Assembly (NCBI RefSeq): GCF_012928505.1
Contig: NZ_JABBJN010000033.1
Location: 1 to 64,000, forward strand
Source: Achromobacter sp. Bel
GTDB lineage: Bacteria > Pseudomonadota > Gammaproteobacteria > Burkholderiales > Burkholderiaceae_B
Reading direction: 5' to 3'
DNA: 64,000 bases
Shown: positions 1 to 7,919 of the stretch, one piece after another
Position numbering within the stretch: position 1 is the stretch's first letter
Layout of the letters: every line of letters begins with the position of its first letter
Translations under genes and position numbers: made by a program
The notes under the pieces: model-generated
Told to the model about the DNA's origin: nothing
The model's input: the letters and a program-made list of their open reading frames with translations, nothing else
The model's database searches: none

Positions 1-350
1 CGTCGTTGCTGCGACTGCGTCCGATGCTGGATGCCATGTATCCGCCTCGGGCGGCCATCTTTTCCCCGCCCGACGACACCATCGTGTGCCGCTGCGAAGA
101 ACTGACGGCAGGCGATATCCGCAAGGCGGCCGCCATCGGCCAGCCCGGACCCAATCAGATCAAGTCCTACACGCGTGCCGGCATGGGCCCATGCCAGGGC
201 CGCCAGTGCGGCTACACGATCGCGCATATTCTCGCGGCGGAACAGAAGCGGCCGGTGGCGGAAGTGGGGTTCTACCGCATCCGCCCGCCGCTCAAACCGT
301 TGACGCTGGGGGAACTGGCGTCGCTCGACATCGAGGAAACGCAACCATGA
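1..350 (+). CDS. FAD oxidoreductase, C-terminal part with BFD-like [2Fe-2S] domain (partial at window start)
   Basis: Only the last ~115 codons are present; the reading frame is open at base 3 and the start lies outside the window. The visible part has the cysteine pattern of a BFD-like [2Fe-2S] domain: C-x-C at codons 87 and 93, then C-x4-C at codons 192 and 207 with the typical GPCQGRQCG context. This domain closes the larger FAD subunit of opine oxidase, hydroxyproline/proline dehydrogenase and HcnB-type enzymes. Its stop overlaps the next start (ATGA at 347-350), and that next gene is the matching DadA-like subunit, so the two probably form one membrane-associated amine dehydrogenase. The exact substrate cannot be told from this fragment. 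Confidence 0.85.
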   Translation, partial: SLLRLRPMLDAMYPPRAAIFSPPDDTIVCRCEELTAGDIRKAAAIGQPGPNQIKSYTRAGMGPCQGRQCGYTIAHILAAEQKRPVAEVGFYRIRPPLKPLTLGELASLDIEETQP

Positions 351-1501
351 GCACGCGCACTTGCGATGTGATCGTGATCGGCGGCGGCCTGCACGGCCTG
401 TCGGCAGCGTTGCAGATGGCGCGCCAAGGCAAGCGGGTGGTGGTGATCGAACGCCATTGGGTCGGCCGGCACGCCTCGGGCGCCACGGCGGCCGGCGTGC
501 GCACGCTGAACCGGGACCTGGGCGAACTGGACCTGTCATTGGAGGCGATGGACATGTGGCACGACATGGCGTCGCTGGTCGGCGACGACTGCGGCTTTCA
601 TGCCAACGGGCAGATCTGCGTGGCGGAAACGCCTGCCGCGCTGGCCGCGCTGCAGACCCGCGTCGACGGGCTGCGCGCCAGCGGCTACACCCACGAAGAA
701 CTGATCGGCCCCGATGAACTGCGGCAGTTGTTGCCGGAACTCAGCCACCATTGCCTGGGCGCGTCGATCGCGCGGCGCGACGGCGCGGCGGATCCGCACC
801 GCGCATTGCGCGCGTTCCGCCACAGCGCCGAAGCCGCGGGCGTGGCCATCATCGAACACTGCGGCGTGACCGGGCTGGCGCGCGCCGGGCAGGATTGGCG
901 CGCGCAGACCGACGCCGGCGATTGGACCGCGCCGTATGTGGTCAACACGGCCGGCGCCTGGTCCGCGCGCGTCGCGGCCATGGTGGGCGACGACATCCCG
1001 CTGGCGACCAAGTCGTCCATGATGATGGTCAGCGAGCGCCTGCGCCCCTTCATCAAACCCGTGGTGGCCATCATGGGCCGATCGCTGTCGTTCAAGCAAT
1101 CCGACCAGGGCACCCTGGTGATCGGAGGCGGCCTGCAAGGCATCCCCGACCTGGACCGCGAAACCTCCACGGCGCGCATGCAGGTGCTGGCCAAGGGCGC
1201 CCATGCCGCCACCGATCTGTTTCCGGCCGTGCGCGATATCCGCATCGTGCGAGTGTGGGCGGGCCTGGAAGCGAAAACGGCCGATATGTTGCCCATCGTC
1301 GGCCCGTCGCCCAACGCGCCGGGCGTATTCCATGCGTTCGGCTTCTCGGGCCATGGATTCGAGCTGGTGCCGGTGGTCGGCGCCGCGCTGACCGACCTGG
1401 TGGTTCATGGAAAAACCGACCGCGCCATCGGCAACCTGCAAGCGCAGCGTCTGATGCGGGGCAAGGGCGCCGCGCCGTCCGCACCGGAGCACGCATCATG
1501 A
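347..1501 (+). CDS. FAD-dependent amine/opine oxidase subunit (DadA/HcnC/SoxB-like)
   Basis: A 384-residue protein of the DAO family. The N-terminus carries the Rossmann FAD motif (VIGGGLHGLSAA, residues ~9-20) followed by ERHWVGRHASGATAAGV, and the C-terminus has the second FAD contact (VGPSPNAPGVFHAFGFSGHGFELVP). Start chosen at the ATG that overlaps the stop of the preceding [2Fe-2S] subunit; the gene in turn overlaps the first ABC permease by four bases, so oxidase and importer are translationally coupled. The arrangement matches opine or N-substituted amino acid catabolism (NoxA/NoxB-type pair plus dipeptide-type importer): import of the compound, then oxidative cleavage of its secondary amine. 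D-amino acid or hydroxyproline oxidation are alternatives. Confidence 0.85.
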   Translation: MSTRTCDVIVIGGGLHGLSAALQMARQGKRVVVIERHWVGRHASGATAAGVRTLNRDLGELDLSLEAMDMWHDMASLVGDDCGFHANGQICVAETPAALAALQTRVDGLRASGYTHEELIGPDELRQLLPELSHHCLGASIARRDGAADPHRALRAFRHSAEAAGVAIIEHCGVTGLARAGQDWRAQTDAGDWTAPYVVNTAGAWSARVAAMVGDDIPLATKSSMMMVSERLRPFIKPVVAIMGRSLSFKQSDQGTLVIGGGLQGIPDLDRETSTARMQVLAKGAHAATDLFPAVRDIRIVRVWAGLEAKTADMLPIVGPSPNAPGVFHAFGFSGHGFELVPVVGAALTDLVVHGKTDRAIGNLQAQRLMRGKGAAPSAPEHAS

Positions 1502-2439
1502 TGCGCTACGCCATCAAGCGCCTGCTGCTGGCCATTCCGACGCTGTTGGCCATGTTGACGGCGGTCTTCATCCTGGTGCGGCTGGTGCCGGGGGACCCTG
1601 CCGCGGTGATGCTGGGCGACCAGGCCAGCGCCGAAGCCCTGGCGGCCTTGCGCCTGCGTCTGGGACTGGATCTGCCCACGCACGTGCAGTACCTGCGCTT
1701 TCTGGGTGACATGCTGACGGGCAACTTCGGCGTGTCCATGGCCAGCGGCCGAACCGTGCTGCAGGAAGTGTCGCTGGTGCTGCCATGGACGCTGCAGCTC
1801 ACGGCGGCGGCCATCGTGATCGGCGTGGCGTTCGGCTTGCCCATGGGTATCTGGGCCGCGCTGCGCCGCAACGCCTGGCCGGATTACCTGGGCCGCCTGC
1901 TGTCGCTCACCGGCTTGTCCTTTCCGGCTTTCGTGTCCGCCATCCTGATGCTGCTGGTGTTCGCCATCCAGTTGCGCTGGTTTCCCGTCATCGGCGCGGT
2001 CGGCGCGGGCGACTGGACGACGCAATTGCGCGGCCTGGCGCTGCCCGCCTTCAACCTGGGCCTGATCATGATGGCGTACGTGATGCGCGTCACGCGTTCA
2101 TCGATGCTGGGAGTGATGGGCGAAGACTACGTGCGTACCGCAAGGGCCAAAGGCGTTCGGCCGATGCGCCTGATCGTGCGCCATGGGCTGCGCAACGCGC
2201 TCATTCCGATCGTGACCGTGGTGGGCCTGTACTTCGGGACGCTGATCGGCAACTCGGTGCTGACCGAGATCGTGTTCAACCGGCCGGGCCTGGGCAAGCT
2301 GATCCTGGGCGCGCTCAACAGCCGCGACTACACGCTGCTGCAGGGGCTGATGGTGGTATTCGCGTCGTGTGTGATCGTCGTCAATCTGCTGACCGACCTG
2401 GTGTACGGGCTGGTCGATCCAAGGGTGAAATACAAATGA
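1498..2439 (+). CDS. ABC transporter permease, DppB type
   Basis: Inner-membrane permease of 313 residues for the peptide/opine/nickel ABC family. It opens with the family signature MRYAIKRLLLAIPTLLAMLTAVFILVRLVPGDP (written here only as the conserved RLVPGDP around residues 27-33), has about six membrane segments and ends in the EAA-like cytoplasmic loop (DYVRTARAKGVRPMRLIVRHGLRNA, seen at residues ~205-230) that contacts the ATPase. Two adjacent ATGs (1498, 1501) can start it; the first overlaps the upstream stop. The next permease starts inside its last codon. No periplasmic binding protein is in the window, so it probably sits upstream. Confidence 0.9.
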   Translation: MMRYAIKRLLLAIPTLLAMLTAVFILVRLVPGDPAAVMLGDQASAEALAALRLRLGLDLPTHVQYLRFLGDMLTGNFGVSMASGRTVLQEVSLVLPWTLQLTAAAIVIGVAFGLPMGIWAALRRNAWPDYLGRLLSLTGLSFPAFVSAILMLLVFAIQLRWFPVIGAVGAGDWTTQLRGLALPAFNLGLIMMAYVMRVTRSSMLGVMGEDYVRTARAKGVRPMRLIVRHGLRNALIPIVTVVGLYFGTLIGNSVLTEIVFNRPGLGKLILGALNSRDYTLLQGLMVVFASCVIVVNLLTDLVYGLVDPRVKYK

Positions 2440-3308
2440 GCGCTGTCGCCGCCATTCCGTCGTCCCGCCCCAATGCCTTGTGGCAGGCGTTGTCCAAGAA
2501 CCGGCTGTCGTGGATCGGCATCGGGCTGCTGCTCGTGATCGTGCTGGCCGCCGTGTTCGCGCCGTGGCTGGCGCCACACGATCCGTTGCAACAGAACATC
2601 GCCTATCGGCTGGAGCCGCCATCGGCGGAGTTCTGGCTGGGCACCGACAGCTACGGGCGCGACGTGCTGTCGCGCCTGGTCTACGGCGCGCGCGTGTCGC
2701 TGCTGGTGGGCTTTGTCGCCATCCTGATCGCCATGTGCATCGGCTCGGCGCTGGGCATTCTGGCGGGTTATCTGGGCGGCCTGGTCGATCAGCTCATCAT
2801 GGGCCTGGTCGACGTCCTGCTGTCGTTTCCCACCTTGCTGCTGGGCTTGATGGTCGCCGCCATGCTGGGCGCCAGCCTGGAAAACCTGATCATCGCCATC
2901 GCCATCACCGAAATCGCGCCGTTCGTGCGGGTGGCGCGCGCGCCCACCATCGCCCTGAAACAACGCGATTTCGTGGAAGCGGGCAGGGCGCTGGGCTATG
3001 GCCCGTTGCGGCTGATGGGCGTGCATATCCTGCCCAACATGGTGTCGGACGTGGTGGTGCTGGGGTCGCTGTGGATGGCGTCGGCCATTCGCACCGAGGC
3101 GTCGCTGAGCTTTATCGGCCTGGGCGTGCCGCCGCCCGCGGCGACGTGGGGCAGCATGATTCGCGAAGGGTTCGAGAACATCCTGGATGCCTGGTGGCTG
3201 ACGGTGTTCCCCAGCGTGGCGATCCTGTTGACCGTCCTGGCGCTGAATCTGCTGGGCGATGCCCTGCGCGACGCCATTGATCCCAAGTTGCGTTCGGAGC
3301 GCTCATGA
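2436..3308 (+). CDS. ABC transporter permease, DppC type
   Basis: The second permease (290 residues), with the short cytoplasmic N-terminus and first helix (WIGIGLLLVIVLAAVFAPWLAP) typical of DppC/OppC, the LGTDSYGRDVLSRLVYGARVS motif after it, and the EAA loop (RDFVEAGRALGYGPLRLMGVHILPN) in the second half. It pairs with the DppB-type permease upstream to form the membrane pore. The ATG at 2436 overlaps the preceding stop by four bases and its own stop overlaps the ATPase start at 3305, so the four transporter genes form one strictly coupled operon. Confidence 0.9.
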   Translation: MSAVAAIPSSRPNALWQALSKNRLSWIGIGLLLVIVLAAVFAPWLAPHDPLQQNIAYRLEPPSAEFWLGTDSYGRDVLSRLVYGARVSLLVGFVAILIAMCIGSALGILAGYLGGLVDQLIMGLVDVLLSFPTLLLGLMVAAMLGASLENLIIAIAITEIAPFVRVARAPTIALKQRDFVEAGRALGYGPLRLMGVHILPNMVSDVVVLGSLWMASAIRTEASLSFIGLGVPPPAATWGSMIREGFENILDAWWLTVFPSVAILLTVLALNLLGDALRDAIDPKLRSERS

Positions 3309-4324
3309 ACCCTCAACCGAACAGCCTGTCAGGCTCCCAGGCTCCCGTGCTGGAGCTGCGCGACCTGCGCACGGAGTTCCGCGTGGGCGGCGGCTGGCAT
3401 GCCGCTGTGCGCGACGTGTCGCTGCAAGTGGGGCGCAACGAAACGCTGGCGGTCGTCGGCGAATCCGGTAGCGGCAAGAGCGTGACGGCCTTGTCGGTGT
3501 TGCGCCTGCTGCCGGAGGCGGGGGCCCGCCACGGTGGCGGGCAGATCCTGCTGGATGGCGCCGATCTGGCGGCGCTATCCGAAAAGCAGATGATGGCACT
3601 GCGGGGCGAATCCATCGCCATGATCTTCCAGGAGCCGATGACGTCGCTGAACCCCACGATGACCGTGGGCGACCAGATCGCCGAGGCCATCCGCCAGCAT
3701 CGCCGGCTGCCGTGGAAAGAGGCGCGCCGGCTGGCGCTGGCCGTGCTGGAGGAAGTGAAGATTCCGGCGGCCGCCAAGCGTTTCGGCGACTACCCGCACC
3801 AGTTCTCGGGGGGCATGCGCCAGCGCGTCATGATCGCGATGGCCTTGGCGTGCAAACCCCGGGTACTGCTGGCCGACGAGCCGACCACTGCCCTGGATGT
3901 CACGATCCAGGCGCAGATCCTCACGCTGCTGTCGGATCTGAAGGCCGCGCACGGCATGGCGGTGCTGTTCATCACGCACAACCTGGGCGTGGTCGCGCAG
4001 ATTGCCGACCGCGTCGCGGTCATGTACGCCGGCGAGGTCGTCGAGACCGCCGACGTGCAGACGCTTTTTGCACGGCCCACGCACCCGTACACCGAAGCGC
4101 TGCTGCGCGCGATGCCGCGCGTGGACGCCGATAGCGCGGTGCTGGAATCCATTCCGGGCGGGGTGCCGGCCATCACCGCCATGCCCAAAGGCTGTGCCTT
4201 CGCGCCGCGCTGCCGCCTAAAGGAGGCGCGGTGCGAAGCCGAACGGCCAGCGCTGACCCGTATCGGCCCGTCTCACGAGGTGCGCTGCGTGGTGCGCGCC
4301 GAACCGCTTGGGGGCAAGGCATGA
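3305..4324 (+). CDS. ABC transporter ATP-binding protein, DppD type
   Basis: A 339-residue ATPase. Walker A (GESGSGKS) lies near residue 55, the Q-loop reads FQEPMTSLNP, the signature is FSGGMRQRV, Walker B is LLADEPTTALD, and the H-loop is FITHN. The C-terminal oligopeptide/dipeptide extension is present (PKGCAFAPRCRLKEARC), whose cysteines in this family often bind an iron-sulfur cluster. It energises import by the two upstream permeases, as a heterodimer with the ATPase encoded next. Start and stop overlap both neighbours. Confidence 0.92.
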   Translation: MNPQPNSLSGSQAPVLELRDLRTEFRVGGGWHAAVRDVSLQVGRNETLAVVGESGSGKSVTALSVLRLLPEAGARHGGGQILLDGADLAALSEKQMMALRGESIAMIFQEPMTSLNPTMTVGDQIAEAIRQHRRLPWKEARRLALAVLEEVKIPAAAKRFGDYPHQFSGGMRQRVMIAMALACKPRVLLADEPTTALDVTIQAQILTLLSDLKAAHGMAVLFITHNLGVVAQIADRVAVMYAGEVVETADVQTLFARPTHPYTEALLRAMPRVDADSAVLESIPGGVPAITAMPKGCAFAPRCRLKEARCEAERPALTRIGPSHEVRCVVRAEPLGGKA

Positions 4325-5316
4325 GCGATCTTCTGCAAGTCCGCAACCTGGTCAAGCGCTTTGAAAGCGGCGGCGGTTGGCTGGGTGGCGAAAAACAGGT
4401 GGTGCGGGCGGTGAACGACGTGTCGTTCAGCGTCGCGCGGGGCCAATCGCTGGGGTTGGTCGGGGAGTCCGGCTGCGGAAAATCGACCGTGGCGCGCACC
4501 TTGCTGCGGCTGATCGAACCGGACGAGGGCAGCATCGTCTTCGACGGGGTGGACATCCGGCAGGCCGGCGCCTCCGCCCTGCGCGCATTGCGCCGCCGCA
4601 TCCAGATCGTGTTCCAGGATCCCTATGCGTCGCTCAATCCGCGGCGCACCGTGCGCCAGGCGCTGTCGGAGCCGCTGTTCGTCCACAAGCTGGGCAATGC
4701 GGCGCAAATCGCCGCCAAGGTGGAGCAGGCCGTTGGCGAAGTGGGCCTGCCGGTGTCGGCGCTGGACCGCTTTCCGCACGAGTTTTCGGGCGGGCAGCGC
4801 CAGCGCATCGGCATCGCCCGCGCATTGGTGCTGGACCCGGAATTGATCGTGGCCGATGAGCCCGTGTCGGCGCTGGACGTGTCGGTCCAGGCGCAGATCC
4901 TGCAACTGATGGAACGCCTGAAGCGCGACCGCGGTCTGTCGTTCGTGTTCGTCTCGCACGATCTGGGCGTGGTGCGCCACTTTTGCGACACGGTCAGCGT
5001 GATGTACCTGGGCCGCATCATCGAACACGGGCCCACGTCGCAGGTGCTTGACCGTCCCTTGCATCCGTACAGCCGGGTCCTGCGGGATTCGTCGCCCGTG
5101 CCGGACCCGGCGGCGCGCATCCGATTGCTGAAGATCGAAGGCGAAATCCCCGCGCCCACGCACTTGCCGCCGGGTTGCACGTTCCATCCTCGCTGCGCCC
5201 GCGTCCAGGCGGATTGCGCCAAGCGGGTGCCCGCGCTGGAATCGTTGGGCGGCGGCCGGTCGGCGGCCTGTTTCCATCCGCTGGTCGAGGATGCCCCGGC
5301 CATGGTCCAGGCCTGA
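4321..5316 (+). CDS. ABC transporter ATP-binding protein, DppF type
   Basis: The partner ATPase (331 residues) with Walker A GESGCGKS, Q-loop FQDPYASLNPRRT, signature FSGGQRQRIGIARAL, Walker B IVADEPVSALD and H-loop VFVSHD, followed by the family's C-terminal extension (LPPGCTFHPRCARVQADC). Start at the ATGA overlap with the upstream ATPase. It is the last gene of the oxidase-importer operon; 68 bases follow before the convergent LacI gene, and I see no strong hairpin with a T-run there. Confidence 0.92.
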   Translation: MSDLLQVRNLVKRFESGGGWLGGEKQVVRAVNDVSFSVARGQSLGLVGESGCGKSTVARTLLRLIEPDEGSIVFDGVDIRQAGASALRALRRRIQIVFQDPYASLNPRRTVRQALSEPLFVHKLGNAAQIAAKVEQAVGEVGLPVSALDRFPHEFSGGQRQRIGIARALVLDPELIVADEPVSALDVSVQAQILQLMERLKRDRGLSFVFVSHDLGVVRHFCDTVSVMYLGRIIEHGPTSQVLDRPLHPYSRVLRDSSPVPDPAARIRLLKIEGEIPAPTHLPPGCTFHPRCARVQADCAKRVPALESLGGGRSAACFHPLVEDAPAMVQA

Positions 5317-5384
5317 ACTCAGGTTGAAGGGCAGGTCAACGGCCGGGCCGGCATTCAGGTCCAAACCGTGGCCGCAAGCCGGCG

Positions 5385-6428
5385 TCAGCCCGCGATGCGT
5401 CGCTTGCTGCTGTCGCGCACGACCAGTTCGGGCGCCAGCCGCAGGCTGTCCGGCTGGCCGCCTGCCAGCTTCTGCAGCAGCAGTTCCAGGCCCAGCCGTC
5501 CCATCTGGTGCATGGGCGAATGGATCGTCGTCAGGCCGATAGGCAGCGCGCCCGCAAGCGGCGTGTCGTTGTAGCCGACGATGGCGACGTCGCGCCCGGC
5601 TTCCAGGCCCTGGTCGCGGGCGGCGCCCATGACGCCTACGGCCAGGAAGTCGTTGACGGCGAAGATCGCGGTGGGGCGGTCGGCGGGCGACAGCAGCCGG
5701 GCGCCGATGTCGCGGCCGGCGTCGGTGTCGAACGGGCTTTCGATGCGCCAATGCGCCGGCACGTCCACGCCGTGCTGCGCGCAATAACCGAAGAAGCCGT
5801 CGGAGCGGTCGCGGCCGGTGCTGGCGAACGGTTCGCCCACCATCACGGCGATGCGCCGATGGCCCATGTCCAGCAAGTGCTTGGCCGCCAGCCGGCCGCC
5901 TTCCAGATCGTCGCAGGTGACCGCGCAGTGGTGGTCGGCATGGCGGCTGACCAGCACGAAGGGCACGTCGCGCCGCGCCAGTTCAGCCAAGAGCGGGTTG
6001 GGCGGCGCGTTCGCGGGCGCGCTGTGCGCGTCACCCAGGATCAGGCCGTCCACGCGGCGCGCCAGCGCCATGTCGATCAGCTTGCGCTGTTTGTCCGGGT
6101 CGTCCTGCGTGTTGGACACGAAGGTCAGGTAGCCGTGCTCGGCGGCGGCCTCGTCGATGCCTTCGTAGATGGTGGCCAGCACCATGTCCGACAGCCGGGG
6201 CACCAGCACGCCGATCGTGCGGCTACGCCGCGTCTTCAGGCTGGCCGCGTGGGGATTGGTCTGGTAGTGCAATTCGGCGGCAAGCGCCCGGATGCGTTTC
6301 ACCGTGTCCGGGGCCGCTGCGCCGCGCGCATCGTCTTCGGATCCGTTCAGGACCCGGGACACGGTTGAAACATTCAAGCCGAGCTCCCGCGCCAGGCTTT
6401 GCAGCGTGACAGGGCGCGATCTATTCAT
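5385..6428 (-). CDS. LacI-family transcriptional regulator
   Basis: A 347-residue repressor. The N-terminal helix-turn-helix (TLQSLARELGLNVSTVSRVLNG, residues ~7-28) is followed by the hinge (ASLKTRRSRTIGVLVPRLSD) and a periplasmic-binding-protein-like ligand domain that closes with GYNDTPLAGALPIGLTTI and a 'MGRLGLELLLQKLAGG' dimerisation helix. Start chosen at ATG 6428 because the HTH begins seven residues later; an upstream in-frame start would add 14 residues without support. It is divergent from the MFS-amidase pair, and a perfect 16-bp palindrome with the central CpG typical of LacI operators lies in the shared intergenic region. The effector is probably a substrate of those genes. Confidence 0.92.
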   Translation of the reverse strand: MNRSRPVTLQSLARELGLNVSTVSRVLNGSEDDARGAAAPDTVKRIRALAAELHYQTNPHAASLKTRRSRTIGVLVPRLSDMVLATIYEGIDEAAAEHGYLTFVSNTQDDPDKQRKLIDMALARRVDGLILGDAHSAPANAPPNPLLAELARRDVPFVLVSRHADHHCAVTCDDLEGGRLAAKHLLDMGHRRIAVMVGEPFASTGRDRSDGFFGYCAQHGVDVPAHWRIESPFDTDAGRDIGARLLSPADRPTAIFAVNDFLAVGVMGAARDQGLEAGRDVAIVGYNDTPLAGALPIGLTTIHSPMHQMGRLGLELLLQKLAGGQPDSLRLAPELVVRDSSKRRIAG

Positions 6429-6531
6429 GGGGCTGGAGGATACACGCGGAAATAGCGCAGCAGGGCGCATTCCGGCAACCTAGGGTTTTCACCGAGTCGA
6501 TTTTTGGATTTGGACCCCTTAGCATTGCGCA

Positions 6532-6547
6532 ACCCAAACGTTTGGGT
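6532..6547. promoter_or_regulatory. LacI-type operator, perfect 16-bp palindrome
   Basis: The sequence ACCCAAACGTTTGGGT reads identically on both strands and has the central CG dinucleotide recognised by LacI-family hinge helices. It lies 104 bp upstream of the LacI start codon and 22 bp upstream of the MFS start, so bound repressor would block the rightward promoter. Binding by the adjacent regulator is inferred from position and symmetry. Confidence 0.75.
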
Positions 6548-6569
6548 AAACCGACTGGATAGACACGCA

Positions 6570-7919
6570 ATGACAACTGAAAGCCAGGATTCCCGGTTCC
6601 GGTACCGGATCTTCACCATGGTCGTGCTGCTGGCGCTGATCAACTACATCGACCGCGGCGCCATGTCCTACGCGGCCGCGCACATCACCGGCGAATACGG
6701 CCTGGACCGCGGCGCCTGGGGCTCGGTGCTGGGCTACTTCGGCTACGGCTACATGGTTGGCGCCCTGTTCGGCGGCATGCTGGCCGACCGCTACGGCCCG
6801 CGCAAAGTCTGGATCGTGGCCGGCGTGGCCTGGTCCGTGTTCGAAATCGCCACCGCCTGGGCGGGGGATTTCGGCCTGGCGTTCCTGGGCGGTTCCGCGC
6901 TGGCTGGCTTCGCCACCATCCGCATCCTGTTCGGTGCGGCCGAAGGCCCGGCGTATTCCATCATCAACAAGACCATCGCCAACTGGGCGACCACGCGCGA
7001 ACGCGGTTTCGTCGTGGGGTTCGGCCTGCTCAGCACGCCGCTGGGCGCCTTGCTGACGGCCCCCGTGGCGGTGGGCCTGCTGACGCTGACCGACAGCTGG
7101 CGCGCCATGTTCTTCATCCTGGGCGGCGCGGGGCTGCTGGTGCTGGTGTTCTTCATGCGCATCTTCACCGACCGCCCGGAAACCAACCCGCGCGTGTCGC
7201 CGCAGGAACTGGCCGAAATCCAGGCTTCGCGCGCCCAATCGGCCACGGGCGCCCAAGCGGCCGATGCGCCCGCGCTGCCGTGGTGGAGCTTCTTTCGCAG
7301 CAAGACGCTGTTGCTGAATACGCTGGGCTACTTCGCGTTCATGTACGTGAACTTCCTGCTGTTGACCTGGACGCCCAAGTACCTGCAGGACAACTTCGGT
7401 TATAGCCTGTCGTCGCTCTGGTACATGGGCATGATCCCCTGGACGGGCGCGTGCGTGACCGTGCTGCTGGGCGGCCGCATTTCAGACTTGCTGTTCAAGC
7501 GCACGGGCAGCCTGAAGATCGCCCGCAGTTGGTTCGCCGCCGCCTGCCTGCTGGCCACGACCTTGTGCTTCCTGCTGGTTTCGCAGGCGCAGTCTGTGTT
7601 CGCCGTCATTGCCCTGATGACCCTGGCCAACGCGCTGAACGCCTTGCCCAATTCGGTCTACTGGGCGGTCGTGATCGACACCGCGCCGTCCAACCGCGTA
7701 GGCACCTTCAGCGGCCTGATGCACTTTTTCGCCAATATCGCCTCCATCCTGGCGCCGACCCTGACGGGCTATCTGACGGCGCGTCATGGCTACTCGGTGA
7801 TGTTCATCGCCGCATCGGTGGCGACAGCCGTCGGCATGGTCGCTATGCTTCAGGTGCGCCCGGGCGTGGGCCCGCGCATGCCCGCCAGTCCGGCCCAGCC
7901 TTCCGGAGCTTCCCAATGA
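6570..7919 (+). CDS. MFS transporter, anion:cation symporter (hexuronate/organic acid) type
   Basis: A 449-residue twelve-helix carrier. The first helix carries the ACS-family signature ALINYIDRGAMSYAAA, loop 2-3 has GGMLADRYGPRKV, and the centre has a cytoplasmic loop (RPETNPRVSPQELAEIQASRAQ). This family imports organic anions such as hexuronates, glucarate, phthalate or 4-hydroxyphenylacetate with protons. Start at ATG 6570; the longer in-frame opening would run through the LacI operator. Its stop overlaps the amidase start, so transporter and amidase are coupled, which suggests that the imported compound is an amide or is released as one. Likely repressed by the divergent LacI protein. 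Confidence 0.88.
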   Translation: MTTESQDSRFRYRIFTMVVLLALINYIDRGAMSYAAAHITGEYGLDRGAWGSVLGYFGYGYMVGALFGGMLADRYGPRKVWIVAGVAWSVFEIATAWAGDFGLAFLGGSALAGFATIRILFGAAEGPAYSIINKTIANWATTRERGFVVGFGLLSTPLGALLTAPVAVGLLTLTDSWRAMFFILGGAGLLVLVFFMRIFTDRPETNPRVSPQELAEIQASRAQSATGAQAADAPALPWWSFFRSKTLLLNTLGYFAFMYVNFLLLTWTPKYLQDNFGYSLSSLWYMGMIPWTGACVTVLLGGRISDLLFKRTGSLKIARSWFAAACLLATTLCFLLVSQAQSVFAVIALMTLANALNALPNSVYWAVVIDTAPSNRVGTFSGLMHFFANIASILAPTLTGYLTARHGYSVMFIAASVATAVGMVAMLQVRPGVGPRMPASPAQPSGASQ

